Shown piece after piece: positions 1 through 5,416 of a stretch of DNA of 8,351 nucleotides. Source of the DNA: an uncultured Collinsella sp. (lineage in GTDB: Bacteria; Actinomycetota; Coriobacteriia; Coriobacteriales; Coriobacteriaceae); assembly GCA_902478885.1 (NCBI GenBank), contig CABSMS010000091.1, forward strand, positions 1-8,351. The letters run 5' to 3'. The notes under the pieces were generated by a model. It saw only the letters and a program-made list of their open reading frames with translations, ran no database searches and had not been told where the DNA came from. Made by a program: the position numbers and the translations under genes. Position 1 is the first letter of the stretch; each line of letters starts with the position of its first letter.

Positions 1-48
1 TCTACACAAGGCTATTCGTCGGCAGCGTCAGATGTGTATAAGAGACAG
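1..48. other. Illumina Nextera adapter contamination (non-genomic)
   Basis: The first 48 bases are library adapter, not genome. Bases 1-7 (TCTACAC) are the end of the P5 oligonucleotide. Bases 8-15 (AAGGCTAT) sit where the 8-base i5 index belongs and match, from memory, Nextera index S520. Bases 16-29 (TCGTCGGCAGCGTC) are the Read-1 primer arm, and bases 30-48 (AGATGTGTATAAGAGACAG) are the 19-base Tn5 mosaic end. Genomic sequence begins at 49. Read on the minus strand, the adapter encodes the artefactual tail CLLYTSDAADE followed by a TAG stop at 14-12 inside the index. The match is exact over all parts in the right order. Confidence 0.98.
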
Positions 49-1052
49 CCCCTGCGCAGGTCGGCGTTGTTGAACGGCTCGGCCGTGTTGTTGCAGGTCA
101 GGTAGTAGGTGGAAGGCTCGGAGCCGAGCAGCATGCGCTCGCCGTCACCCATGGTGTAGCCGTCCTTGGACACGCCGCGATCCTTCTTGGCGGCGTCGAT
201 CTGAGCAACGGGAACGTCGCAGACATCGAGGTTACCGGCCTGGAACTCCTTGTAAGCGGTCTCCATGTCCTTGATGACCTGGAAGTGGATGCCATCGATC
301 TTGGCCTTGTCGCCATAGTAATCGTCGAACTTCTTGAGGTTGATCTCCTGACCATCCTCCCACTTGCCGTCCATCATGAACGGGCCGTTACCGACCGGTG
401 CAAGGTAGAAGCTCTTGGCATCGGACTCGGCGCACTCGGGAACCGGGGCCAGAGCCGGGTGAGAGGCGACGAAGGGGAAGTCGGCGTAAGCGGAAGTCAG
501 CTTGACGATAAGGGTCTCATCGTCGGGACAAGTAACACCGCTGAGCTCGGTAGCGTTACCGGCAAGCAGGTCGTCATAGCCCTCGACCATGGAAAGGTGA
601 TAAGAGACCTCGGAAGGACCGTACTCGGTAGCGATAGCCGACTTGGTGTTGACCAGACGCTCCCAACCGAGCTTGAAGGACTTGGAGGTAACGTCGTCAC
701 CGTTGTGGAACTTGGCCTTCTTGATCTTGAAGGTGAACTCGGTGGCGTCGTCGTTGGCCTCAAAGGACTCGCAAGCCAGCGGAACGATCTCGCCCTTCTC
801 GGCGTCATAAGAGGTCAGAGCGTCAAAGAGCTGGTACTCGACCTGAGTGCCCTGGTCCTCCTGGACATTGTAGGGGTCGATGCAGACCGGGTTGTTGATG
901 TAGAAGTTCAGCGTCGAACCGGACTCAGAACCGGAAGTGTCGCCGCCCTTCTTGCCGCATGCGGCAAGAAAAGCCATGGAGCTCGCAGCGAGGGTGCCGC
1001 CAACAAAGGCGCGACGACCCATAACGGGCTGGTGGAACATAGAATCAGCCAT
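49..1052 (-). CDS. Peptide ABC transporter substrate-binding lipoprotein (SBP_bac_5, OppA/DppA-like), 3'-truncated
   Basis: Extracytoplasmic solute-binding lipoprotein that would capture peptides and deliver them to an ABC permease not seen here. The ATG at 1052 is chosen because an AAGGAGG lies 5 bases upstream; an earlier in-frame ATG at 1100 has no ribosome site. Residues 12-19 (GRRAFVGG) form a twin-arginine motif. A hydrophobic stretch follows to a lipobox LAAC with Cys32 as the lipidation site, then a Gly/Ser-rich linker to about residue 46. The stretch at about 105-133, with FTFKIKKAKFHNG and the ER pair at 131-132, matches the family signature of SBP_bac_5. Only 334 complete genomic codons are present, while the family usually has about 530-600 residues. 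The gene is therefore cut by the contig end, not naturally shortened. The open frame runs on to base 12 only through adapter sequence. Substrate is inferred from family; the exact ligand is unknown. Confidence 0.93.
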
Positions 1053-1057
1053 GCCAT

Positions 1058-1064
1058 CCTCCTT
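1058..1064 (-). promoter_or_regulatory. Strong Shine-Dalgarno site of the solute-binding protein gene
   Basis: On the minus strand this reads AAGGAGG, 5 bases before the ATG at 1052. It decides the start: the protein begins MADSMFHQPV, which puts the twin-arginine motif near the N-terminus as expected. The longer frame from 1100 would add 16 residues without any ribosome site. Confidence 0.85.
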
Positions 1065-1084
1065 ATGAGATAGGACAAAGAAAT

Positions 1085-1177
1085 GTTCAGTCGGACACAT
1101 GTCGAGACAATCCGATCCGAACCATCAAAACGCCGCCCGTTGCTATGGCTGGTTATGCACAACGGGCCAACGTTTTG
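1085..1177 (-). promoter_or_regulatory. Structured 5' leader of the solute-binding protein gene (two hairpins)
   Basis: Two inverted repeats lie in the region that would be the mRNA leader. The distal one pairs 1160-1177 with 1126-1142: an outer 7-bp arm (CAAAACG/CGTTTTG), two possible G-U pairs with a bulged G, then an inner 8-bp arm (GCCCGTTG/CAACGGGC) closing a 17-base loop. The proximal one pairs 1111-1122 with 1085-1095 (core TCGGA/TCCGA, outer GTTC/GAAC). Neither is followed by a T-tract, so they do not look like intrinsic terminators. A role in mRNA stability or binding of a regulator is inference. No well-spaced sigma-70 promoter was evident upstream; the best -10-like hexamer, TAAAAT near 1193-1198, is 22 bases from the nearest TTGACC. 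Confidence 0.45.
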
Positions 1178-1204
1178 CAATACAGTAGCGCATTTTATGC
1201 ACAA
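1153..1204. repeat. Direct repeat of a 10-base motif, 42 bases apart
   Basis: TTATGCACAA occurs at 1153-1162 and again at 1195-1204. Centre spacing is 42 bases, about four helical turns. The second copy overlaps a small inverted repeat (ATGC/GCAT around TTT, 1190-1204). The first copy overlaps the loop and arm of the leader hairpin. Such phased repeats can be binding sites for a dimeric regulator, but two copies of ten bases can also arise by chance. Confidence 0.4.
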
Positions 1205-1218
1205 ATTGGGCCTGATTC

Positions 1219-1232
1219 CGGTCAACGGTCAA
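1219..1232. repeat. Tandem 7-base repeat
   Basis: CGGTCAA is present twice in tandem (1219-1225 and 1226-1232). On the minus strand it reads TTGACCG twice, resembling a duplicated -35 hexamer. No properly spaced -10 box follows, so a promoter role is unproven. Confidence 0.35.
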
Positions 1233-1294
1233 GAATTTCTTTAGTTGGGCGAAGTATGTGGTGATATTTTTGACTCTGTTACAAATATGTAAAC

Positions 1295-1325
1295 AAAAAA
1301 GGGTCCCGCACTTGCGGAACCCTTT
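1295..1325 (-). terminator. Rho-independent terminator after secG
   Basis: Bases 1298-1325 form a near-perfect hairpin on the minus strand. AAAGGGT pairs with ACCCTTT, one T-G pair follows, then CCGC pairs with GCGG around the loop AAGT. The 3' arm runs into a six-T tract (1295-1300). It begins 23 bases after the secG stop and should separate secG from the downstream solute-binding protein gene. Confidence 0.9.
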
Positions 1326-1348
1326 ACAAGTACTTATGCGGCTCGTGA

Positions 1349-1603
1349 TTAGTAGCCGACGATGCCCTGCGGGAAGAAGAACATGCACAGCACGACGCAT
1401 ACGGCAAACACGACAGCCATGATGACGGTCAGGCGGTCAAGGTTCTGCTCCATGACGCCTGTGGCAGAGCTGGAGTTATACAGCGAGCTAGCAATCATAT
1501 CCGAAACGCCGGTACCCTTACCGGAATGCATCAGGACGAGAATCGTCAGCGCCACGGCAGAAACAGCCCAAACGACAAACAGAAGAATCTGAAACGGACC
1601 CAT
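1349..1603 (-). CDS. secG: Preprotein translocase subunit SecG
   Basis: Small membrane subunit of the SecYEG channel, which stimulates protein export with SecA. The 84-residue product has the expected layout: TM segment 1 at about residues 5-25, a polar loop with the family's H/Q-S-G-K-G-x-G motif at 26-32 (HSGKGTG), and TM segment 2 at about 58-77 ending FFFPQG. Length fits the usual 70-85 residues. The ATG is preceded by AAGGAG at 1611-1616 with 7-base spacing. secG sits downstream of glycolytic genes, as in other actinobacteria (after tpiA). Here it is separated from gpmI by a terminator and has its own terminator, so it may be transcribed alone or by readthrough. A possible extended -10 (TGGTACAGT, minus strand) lies at 1640-1648. 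Identification is secure from the topology and motif. Confidence 0.95.
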   Translation of the reverse strand: MGPFQILLFVVWAVSAVALTILVLMHSGKGTGVSDMIASSLYNSSSATGVMEQNLDRLTVIMAVVFAVCVVLCMFFFPQGIVGY

Positions 1604-1639
1604 AGATAAGCTCCTTAATAGAACAATTCAAACTCCAGT

Positions 1640-1648
1640 ACTGTACCA
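1640..1648 (-). promoter_or_regulatory. Possible extended -10 promoter for secG
   Basis: The minus strand reads TGGTACAGT, a TGn-type extended -10 (TACAGT is 4 of 6 to consensus), about 37 bases before the secG ATG. No recognisable -35 hexamer lies 16-18 bases upstream. The case rests on position: secG follows a terminator and needs either a promoter or readthrough. Confidence 0.3.
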
Positions 1649-1707
1649 CAATCCCCCGCTCTCCCCTACCTGCCGCTCGGGGACGAGGTAGAAATGGCAG
1701 AAATACC

Positions 1708-1741
1708 AAAAGGGGGTTGTCCGATTGCGGACAACCCCTTT
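1708..1741 (-). terminator. Rho-independent terminator after gpmI
   Basis: A perfect 11-bp stem pairs 1728-1738 with 1713-1723 (minus strand GGGGTTGTCCG with CGGACAACCCC) around the four-base loop CAAT. The stem is flanked by A/T pairs and followed by a TTTT run (1708-1711). The T-tract is short, so some readthrough into secG is possible. Confidence 0.85.
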
Positions 1742-1743
1742 AC

Positions 1744-1766
1744 TAGAAAACGGTATTTGTTTTCTA
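1744..1766 (-). other. Second hairpin abutting the gpmI stop codon
   Basis: TAGAAAAC (1744-1751) and GTTTTCTA (1759-1766) form a perfect 8-bp inverted repeat with a 7-base loop, ending at the base next to the gpmI stop codon (1767-1769). It is AT-rich and lies just before the GC-rich terminator, giving two hairpins in tandem. A 3'-end stabilising role is inferred. Confidence 0.55.
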
Positions 1767-3320
1767 TTAGGCCTCGGTGGCGAGCACGCGGCCCGTCATC
1801 TCGGCGGAAGGCTCCAGACCAGCCATGGTGAGCATAGTCGGGGCGATATCGGAAAGACGACCGTCCTCGATACCGGTGAGCTGTGCCTTCTCATCAACGA
1901 TGATGAACGGCACGCGGTTGGTGGTGTGAGCCGTAAACGGATGCTTGGAACCGTCGGAAGCAACGTCAAACATGTGATCGGCGTTGCCGTGGTCGGCGGT
2001 AATCAGCGCAAAGCCGCCCTTGGCGAGAATCGCCGGGACAACCTTGGACAGGGCGTCGTCAACAGCCTCGACGGCCTTAACGGCGGCGTCGAAGACACCG
2101 GTGTGACCAACCATGTCGCAATTCGCGAAGTTCACGATGTAGAAATCAGCGCGATCCTCGTTGATGGCAGCGACAAGCTTCTCGGTAACCTCGGGAGCGC
2201 TCATCTCGGGCTGCAAATCGTAGGTAGCGACCTTGGGGGAAGCGACGAGTACGCGCTCCTCGCCCTCCTTGGGCTCCTCGATGCCGCCGTTGAGGAAGAA
2301 CGTCACGTGGGCGTACTTCTCGGTCTCGGCGGTGTGCAGCTGCTTCAGGCCATTGGCGGCGATAACGTCGGCCAGGACGTTCTCGGGGAACGTCTTGGGG
2401 AAGGCGACCTCGACGTCAAACGTCGGATCGTACTCAGTCATCGTCACAAAGTGCGAAAGCTTGATCTGCTCGCACTCAAAGCCGTCGAACTCCTTGTCCG
2501 TGAACACGCGGGTCATCTGACGGGCGCGGTCGGGACGGAAGTTGAAGAAGATGGCCGCGTCGCCCTCGTGAATGCCCTCGTTATGGGCAGCGAAAGGCTC
2601 GACAAACTCGTCGCCGCGCGGATCCTTCTCGTAGTAGGCCTTGATACCGGCAACGGGGTCGGTATCAGCATCGGACGCGTTGACCATGACGTCGTAGGCG
2701 CGCTGGATGCGCTCCCAACGATTATCGCGGTCCATGGCCCAATAACGGCCCGAGACGGTGGCAACGCGAGCGTCGCAACCGGTCTCCTCGGAGATCTTAG
2801 CCAGGAAGGCGCAGAACTCACTCATGTAGCCGGCACCGGACTGCGGATCGACGTCGCGGCCATCCATGAAGGCGTGGACGCGAACGGTCTTGACACCGTG
2901 CTCGGCAGCCATCTTAACCAGAGCCTCGACGTGGTTCATGTGGGAGTGAACGCCGCCAGGGCTCATAAGGCCCATGAGGTGGAGAGTCTTGCCGTCAGCC
3001 TTGACATCGTCCATGGCCTTGACGAAAACCTCGTTCTTGGCGATGGAGCCGTCCTTGATGGCATTGTTGATGCGCGAAAGCTCCTGGAACACGATGCGAC
3101 CGGCACCGATGTTGAGGTGACCCACCTCGGAGTTGCCCATCTGGCCGTCGGGAAGGCCCACGTCCTCGCCCGAAGCACCGAGCGTGGTGTGAGGATACTT
3201 CTCGTACAGGCTATCAAGGAAGGGCGTCTTGGCAGCGGCGACGGCGTTCTCGCCATCGGCCGGAGCCAGGCCGCAGCCGTCCATGATGATCAGGAGTGCA
3301 GGAAGATGACGCTGTGCCAT
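1767..3320 (-). CDS. gpmI: 2,3-bisphosphoglycerate-independent phosphoglycerate mutase
   Basis: Cytoplasmic glycolytic enzyme of the alkaline-phosphatase superfamily that interconverts 3-phosphoglycerate and 2-phosphoglycerate using two Mn(II) ions and a phosphoserine intermediate. The 517-residue length matches the family (about 505-515). Visible active-site elements in order: metal ligand Asp14 in MDGCG; catalytic Ser64 in GNSEVGH; His125 in GGVHSH; DGRD at 153-156; GRY at 191-193; RPDR at 262-265; Lys335 in EKYAH; Asp402 and His406 in NCDMVGHTG; Asp443-His444 in TADHGNADH; His465 in AHTTN. All expected residues are present, so the enzyme should be active. The ATG lies 5 bases after the tpiA stop. 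Its ribosome site is weak (TAGGA), which suggests coupling to tpiA translation. Its position between tpiA and secG is a variation on the common actinobacterial order. Confidence 0.97.
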   Translation of the reverse strand: MAQRHLPALLIIMDGCGLAPADGENAVAAAKTPFLDSLYEKYPHTTLGASGEDVGLPDGQMGNSEVGHLNIGAGRIVFQELSRINNAIKDGSIAKNEVFVKAMDDVKADGKTLHLMGLMSPGGVHSHMNHVEALVKMAAEHGVKTVRVHAFMDGRDVDPQSGAGYMSEFCAFLAKISEETGCDARVATVSGRYWAMDRDNRWERIQRAYDVMVNASDADTDPVAGIKAYYEKDPRGDEFVEPFAAHNEGIHEGDAAIFFNFRPDRARQMTRVFTDKEFDGFECEQIKLSHFVTMTEYDPTFDVEVAFPKTFPENVLADVIAANGLKQLHTAETEKYAHVTFFLNGGIEEPKEGEERVLVASPKVATYDLQPEMSAPEVTEKLVAAINEDRADFYIVNFANCDMVGHTGVFDAAVKAVEAVDDALSKVVPAILAKGGFALITADHGNADHMFDVASDGSKHPFTAHTTNRVPFIIVDEKAQLTGIEDGRLSDIAPTMLTMAGLEPSAEMTGRVLATEA

Positions 3321-3325
3321 ATGTC

Positions 3326-4093
3326 CTACTCGCCTGCCTTGACGACCATAGAGGCGAAGTCGGCAGCCTTGAGCGAAGCGCCGCCCACGAGGGCGCCGTC
3401 AACGTCGGGCTTGGCGACGAGCTCGGCGATGTTGCCGGGCTTGGCAGAGCCACCATAGAGAACGCGGATGCCGTTAGCGAGCTCCTCGCCAAACATCTCC
3501 TTGAGGGTCTCACGGATAGCGCCGCAGACCTCCTGAGCGTCCTCAGCGGTAGCGGTCTTACCGGTGCCGATGGCCCAGATGGGCTCGTAGGCGACGACGA
3601 CCTGCTTGGGGCACGTGATCTCAAGACCAGCAAGGCCAGCCTTGACCTGGTTCACGACGTGCTCGACATAAGTGCCAGCCTCGCGGACCTCAAGGGACTC
3701 GCCGCAGCAGAAGACGGGAACAAGACCGGCGGCAACGAGGGCCTTGGCCTTCTTGTTCTGATCCTCGTCGGTCTCGTGGAAGTAGTCGCGACGCTCGGAG
3801 TGACCGATGATGCAGTAGGTGCAGCCAGCGGACTTGAGCATGTCGCAAGAGGACTCACCGGTGAAGGCACCCTTGGCCTCCCAGTACACGTTCTGTGCAC
3901 CGAGGGCGATGGGGGCAGCCTGAATACGGTCATGAACCGTGGTGATGCCGATGGTCGGAGGGCAGACGAGCACCTCGACGCCAGCCGGAACCTCGGGCAG
4001 AGCCTGAGCCAGCTCGTCGGCGAGCTTGGCGGCCTCGGCGACGTCGTTGTTCATCTTCCAGTTACCAGCGATAAGAAGGGTGCGATTAGGCAT
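3326..4093 (-). CDS. tpiA: Triosephosphate isomerase
   Basis: Cytoplasmic TIM-barrel enzyme interconverting dihydroxyacetone phosphate and glyceraldehyde 3-phosphate. The product is 255 residues, a normal length. Key residues are present: Asn11 and Lys13 in AGNWKMN; electrophile His98 in GHSERR; catalytic Glu170 in AYEPIWAIGTGKT (flexible loop 6 follows); phosphate-binding YGGS at 213-216; and the GALVGGASLK phosphate loop near 233-242. The ATG at 4093 is chosen because the protein then begins MPNRTLLIAGNWK as in homologues. A GGAGG lies 8 bases upstream inside the end of pgk. A longer frame from 4156 would add 21 unrelated residues. The gene overlaps the 3' end of pgk by 8 bases, indicating one transcript and probable translational coupling. 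Confidence 0.97.
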   Translation of the reverse strand: MPNRTLLIAGNWKMNNDVAEAAKLADELAQALPEVPAGVEVLVCPPTIGITTVHDRIQAAPIALGAQNVYWEAKGAFTGESSCDMLKSAGCTYCIIGHSERRDYFHETDEDQNKKAKALVAAGLVPVFCCGESLEVREAGTYVEHVVNQVKAGLAGLEITCPKQVVVAYEPIWAIGTGKTATAEDAQEVCGAIRETLKEMFGEELANGIRVLYGGSAKPGNIAELVAKPDVDGALVGGASLKAADFASMVVKAGE

Positions 4094-5276
4094 CGAGAAG
4101 CGCCTCCACTCCGGGCAGGGCCTTACCCTCGACGAGCTCCATGGATGCGCCACCACCGGTGGAGATCCAGCTCATCTTGTCGGCCAGGTTGAACTTGTTG
4201 ACAGCTGCGACAGAGTCGCCACCGCCGATGATCGAGGTGCAGTCGGCCTCGGCGACAGCCTCGGCGATAGCCTGGGTGCCGTGAGCGAAGTTGTCGAACT
4301 CGAAGACGCCCATGGGGCCGTTCCAGAACACGGTCTTGGCGCCCTTGACAGCCTCGGCGTAAAGCTCCTCGGTCTTGGGGCCGATGTCCATACCCTCACG
4401 ATCGTCGGGGATAGCGTCGGAAGCGACAACCTCGGGGACAGCGTCCTCGCCAAAGTGATCGGCAACGCGGTTGTCGATGGGGAGCAGGATCTTGACGCCC
4501 TTCTCCTCGGCCTTCTTGAGCATCTCGCCAGCGCGCTCGACCCAGTCCTCTTCCTTGAGGGACTGACCGACGGACAGGCCCTGAGCCAGGAAGAAGGTGT
4601 AGGCCATACCGCCACCGATGATCAGGGTATCAGCGGAGTCGATGAGGTGATCGAGAACGCCGATCTTGGAGGAAACCTTGGAACCACCGACGATGGCGAC
4701 GAAGGGGCGCTCGGGCTCGGCGAAGATGCCGGTGAGCGTGTCGACCTCCTTCTCGAGCAGGAAGCCAGCGACTGCGGGCAGGTAAGCGGCGGGGCCCACG
4801 ACGGAACCCTGGGCGCGGTGAGCGGTGCCGAAGGCATCGAGAACGAAGACGTCACCATAGGAAGCGAGCTTCTTGGCGATCTCGGGATCGTTCTTCTTCT
4901 CACGCTTATCAAAACGGACGTTCTCGAGAACGAGGACCTTGCCCGGCTCGACGGCGGCAACAGCTTCGGCGGCCTTCTCGCCGTAAGTGTCGGCGACAAA
5001 GGCAACGTCGAGACCAGAGAGCTCGGCGAGCTTCTTGGCGACGGGCTCGAGGGACAGCTCGGGCTGGAAGCCGGTGCCATCGGGACGGCCGAGGTGGCTC
5101 ATGAGGATGACGCGAGCGTTGTGCTCGACGAGATAGTTGATGGTGGGCAGGGCAGCCTTGATACGGGTGGTGTCGCCAACGACGCCATCCTTGATAGGCA
5201 CGTTAAAGTCAACGCGGACGAGAACGCGCTTGCCGTCGACATCGATGTCGCGGACGGTCTTCTTGGTAAAGGCCAT
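4086..5276 (-). CDS. pgk: Phosphoglycerate kinase
   Basis: Cytoplasmic kinase transferring the acyl phosphate of 1,3-bisphosphoglycerate to ADP, the first ATP-yielding step of lower glycolysis. The 396-residue, two-domain protein has the usual length. N-domain substrate residues: RVDFNVP at 21-27, Arg38, HLGRP at 61-65, Arg121 in VRFD, and AHR at 152-154. C-domain nucleotide residues: GGSKVSSK at 197-204, WNGPMGVFE at 318-326, GGGDSVAAV at 351-359 and TGGGASME at 373-380. The start at 5276 gives the conserved MAFTKKTVRD opening. The frame remains open to 5312, but homologues do not begin there. The ribosome site is unusual (GAAAGG, 11 bases from the ATG). pgk is separated from gap by a strong hairpin terminator but overlaps tpiA, so pgk-tpiA-gpmI behaves as one unit. 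Confidence 0.97.
   Translation of the reverse strand: MAFTKKTVRDIDVDGKRVLVRVDFNVPIKDGVVGDTTRIKAALPTINYLVEHNARVILMSHLGRPDGTGFQPELSLEPVAKKLAELSGLDVAFVADTYGEKAAEAVAAVEPGKVLVLENVRFDKREKKNDPEIAKKLASYGDVFVLDAFGTAHRAQGSVVGPAAYLPAVAGFLLEKEVDTLTGIFAEPERPFVAIVGGSKVSSKIGVLDHLIDSADTLIIGGGMAYTFFLAQGLSVGQSLKEEDWVERAGEMLKKAEEKGVKILLPIDNRVADHFGEDAVPEVVASDAIPDDREGMDIGPKTEELYAEAVKGAKTVFWNGPMGVFEFDNFAHGTQAIAEAVAEADCTSIIGGGDSVAAVNKFNLADKMSWISTGGGASMELVEGKALPGVEALLDA
4103..4107 (-). promoter_or_regulatory. Shine-Dalgarno site of tpiA within pgk
   Basis: GGAGG on the minus strand, 8 bases before the tpiA ATG at 4093 and inside the last codons of pgk. It fixes the tpiA start and allows reinitiation by ribosomes finishing pgk. 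Confidence 0.75.
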
Positions 5277-5287
5277 GTTTGCTTCTA

Positions 5288-5293
5288 CCTTTC
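5288..5293 (-). promoter_or_regulatory. Distant Shine-Dalgarno site of pgk
   Basis: The minus strand reads GAAAGG, 11 bases before the ATG at 5276, longer than the usual 5-9. The same TACGAAAGG string precedes gap (there GAAAGGAG, 5-base spacing). The weaker spacing could lower pgk translation relative to gap. Confidence 0.5.
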
Positions 5294-5299
5294 GTACGT

Positions 5300-5322
5300 G
5301 TCTGCCTCCCATTACGGCAGAC
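5300..5322 (-). other. Hairpin in the pgk leader
   Basis: GTCTGCC (5300-5306) and GGCAGAC (5316-5322) form a perfect 7-bp stem with a 9-base loop, between the gap terminator and the pgk ribosome site. A TATAAG hexamer (minus strand, 5328-5333) lies just upstream, so a transcript starting there would begin close to this hairpin. It could protect the 5' end of a pgk message. Confidence 0.5.
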
Positions 5323-5327
5323 GATTT

Positions 5328-5333
5328 CTTATA
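5328..5333 (-). promoter_or_regulatory. Possible -10 box for pgk embedded in the gap terminator tail
   Basis: TATAAG (5 of 6 to TATAAT) is the end of the terminator T-tract. A start site about 7 bases on would fall at the leader hairpin. The only -35-like hexamer (TTACAC) is 19 bases upstream inside the terminator loop region, so support is weak. The alternative is that pgk is reached only by readthrough from gap. Confidence 0.3.
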
Positions 5334-5381
5334 AAAAGGGCGCGACCCTAGGGTGTAAGCCCTATAAGGCCGCGCCCTTCT
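5333..5381 (-). terminator. Intrinsic terminator between gap and pgk
   Basis: A long hairpin on the minus strand: AAGGGCGCG pairs with CGCGCCCTT. A shorter inner helix follows (GCC with GG(G)T-side bases, then AGGG with CCCT), closing a CTTACA loop. The 3' arm ends in five T residues (5333-5337). It begins 36 bases after the gap stop. The stem is strong enough to reduce transcription of pgk, tpiA and gpmI relative to gap. Confidence 0.85.
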
Positions 5382-5416
5382 TTAGACGCTCAACGAGCTA
5401 TTCGCTAAAAGCTAAA

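Noticed and set aside
30..48. A transposon end (Tn5-like) next to the peptide-binding gene
   Set aside because: The mosaic end is part of a complete Nextera adapter with index and primer arm; it is a library artefact, not a mobile element.
285..1073. Plus-strand open frame opposite the solute-binding protein gene
   Set aside because: Low-complexity Leu/Val/Gly-rich translation antisense to a clear lipoprotein gene; explained by codon bias.
1053..1100. N-terminal extension of the solute-binding protein to the ATG at 1100
   Set aside because: No ribosome site precedes it, and it would bury the twin-arginine signal; the ATG at 1052 has AAGGAGG at proper spacing.
1143..1400. Small minus-strand open frame (85 codons) between secG and the solute-binding protein gene
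   Set aside because: It runs through the secG terminator and the end of secG, has no family features, and its sequence is explained by the leader and terminator.
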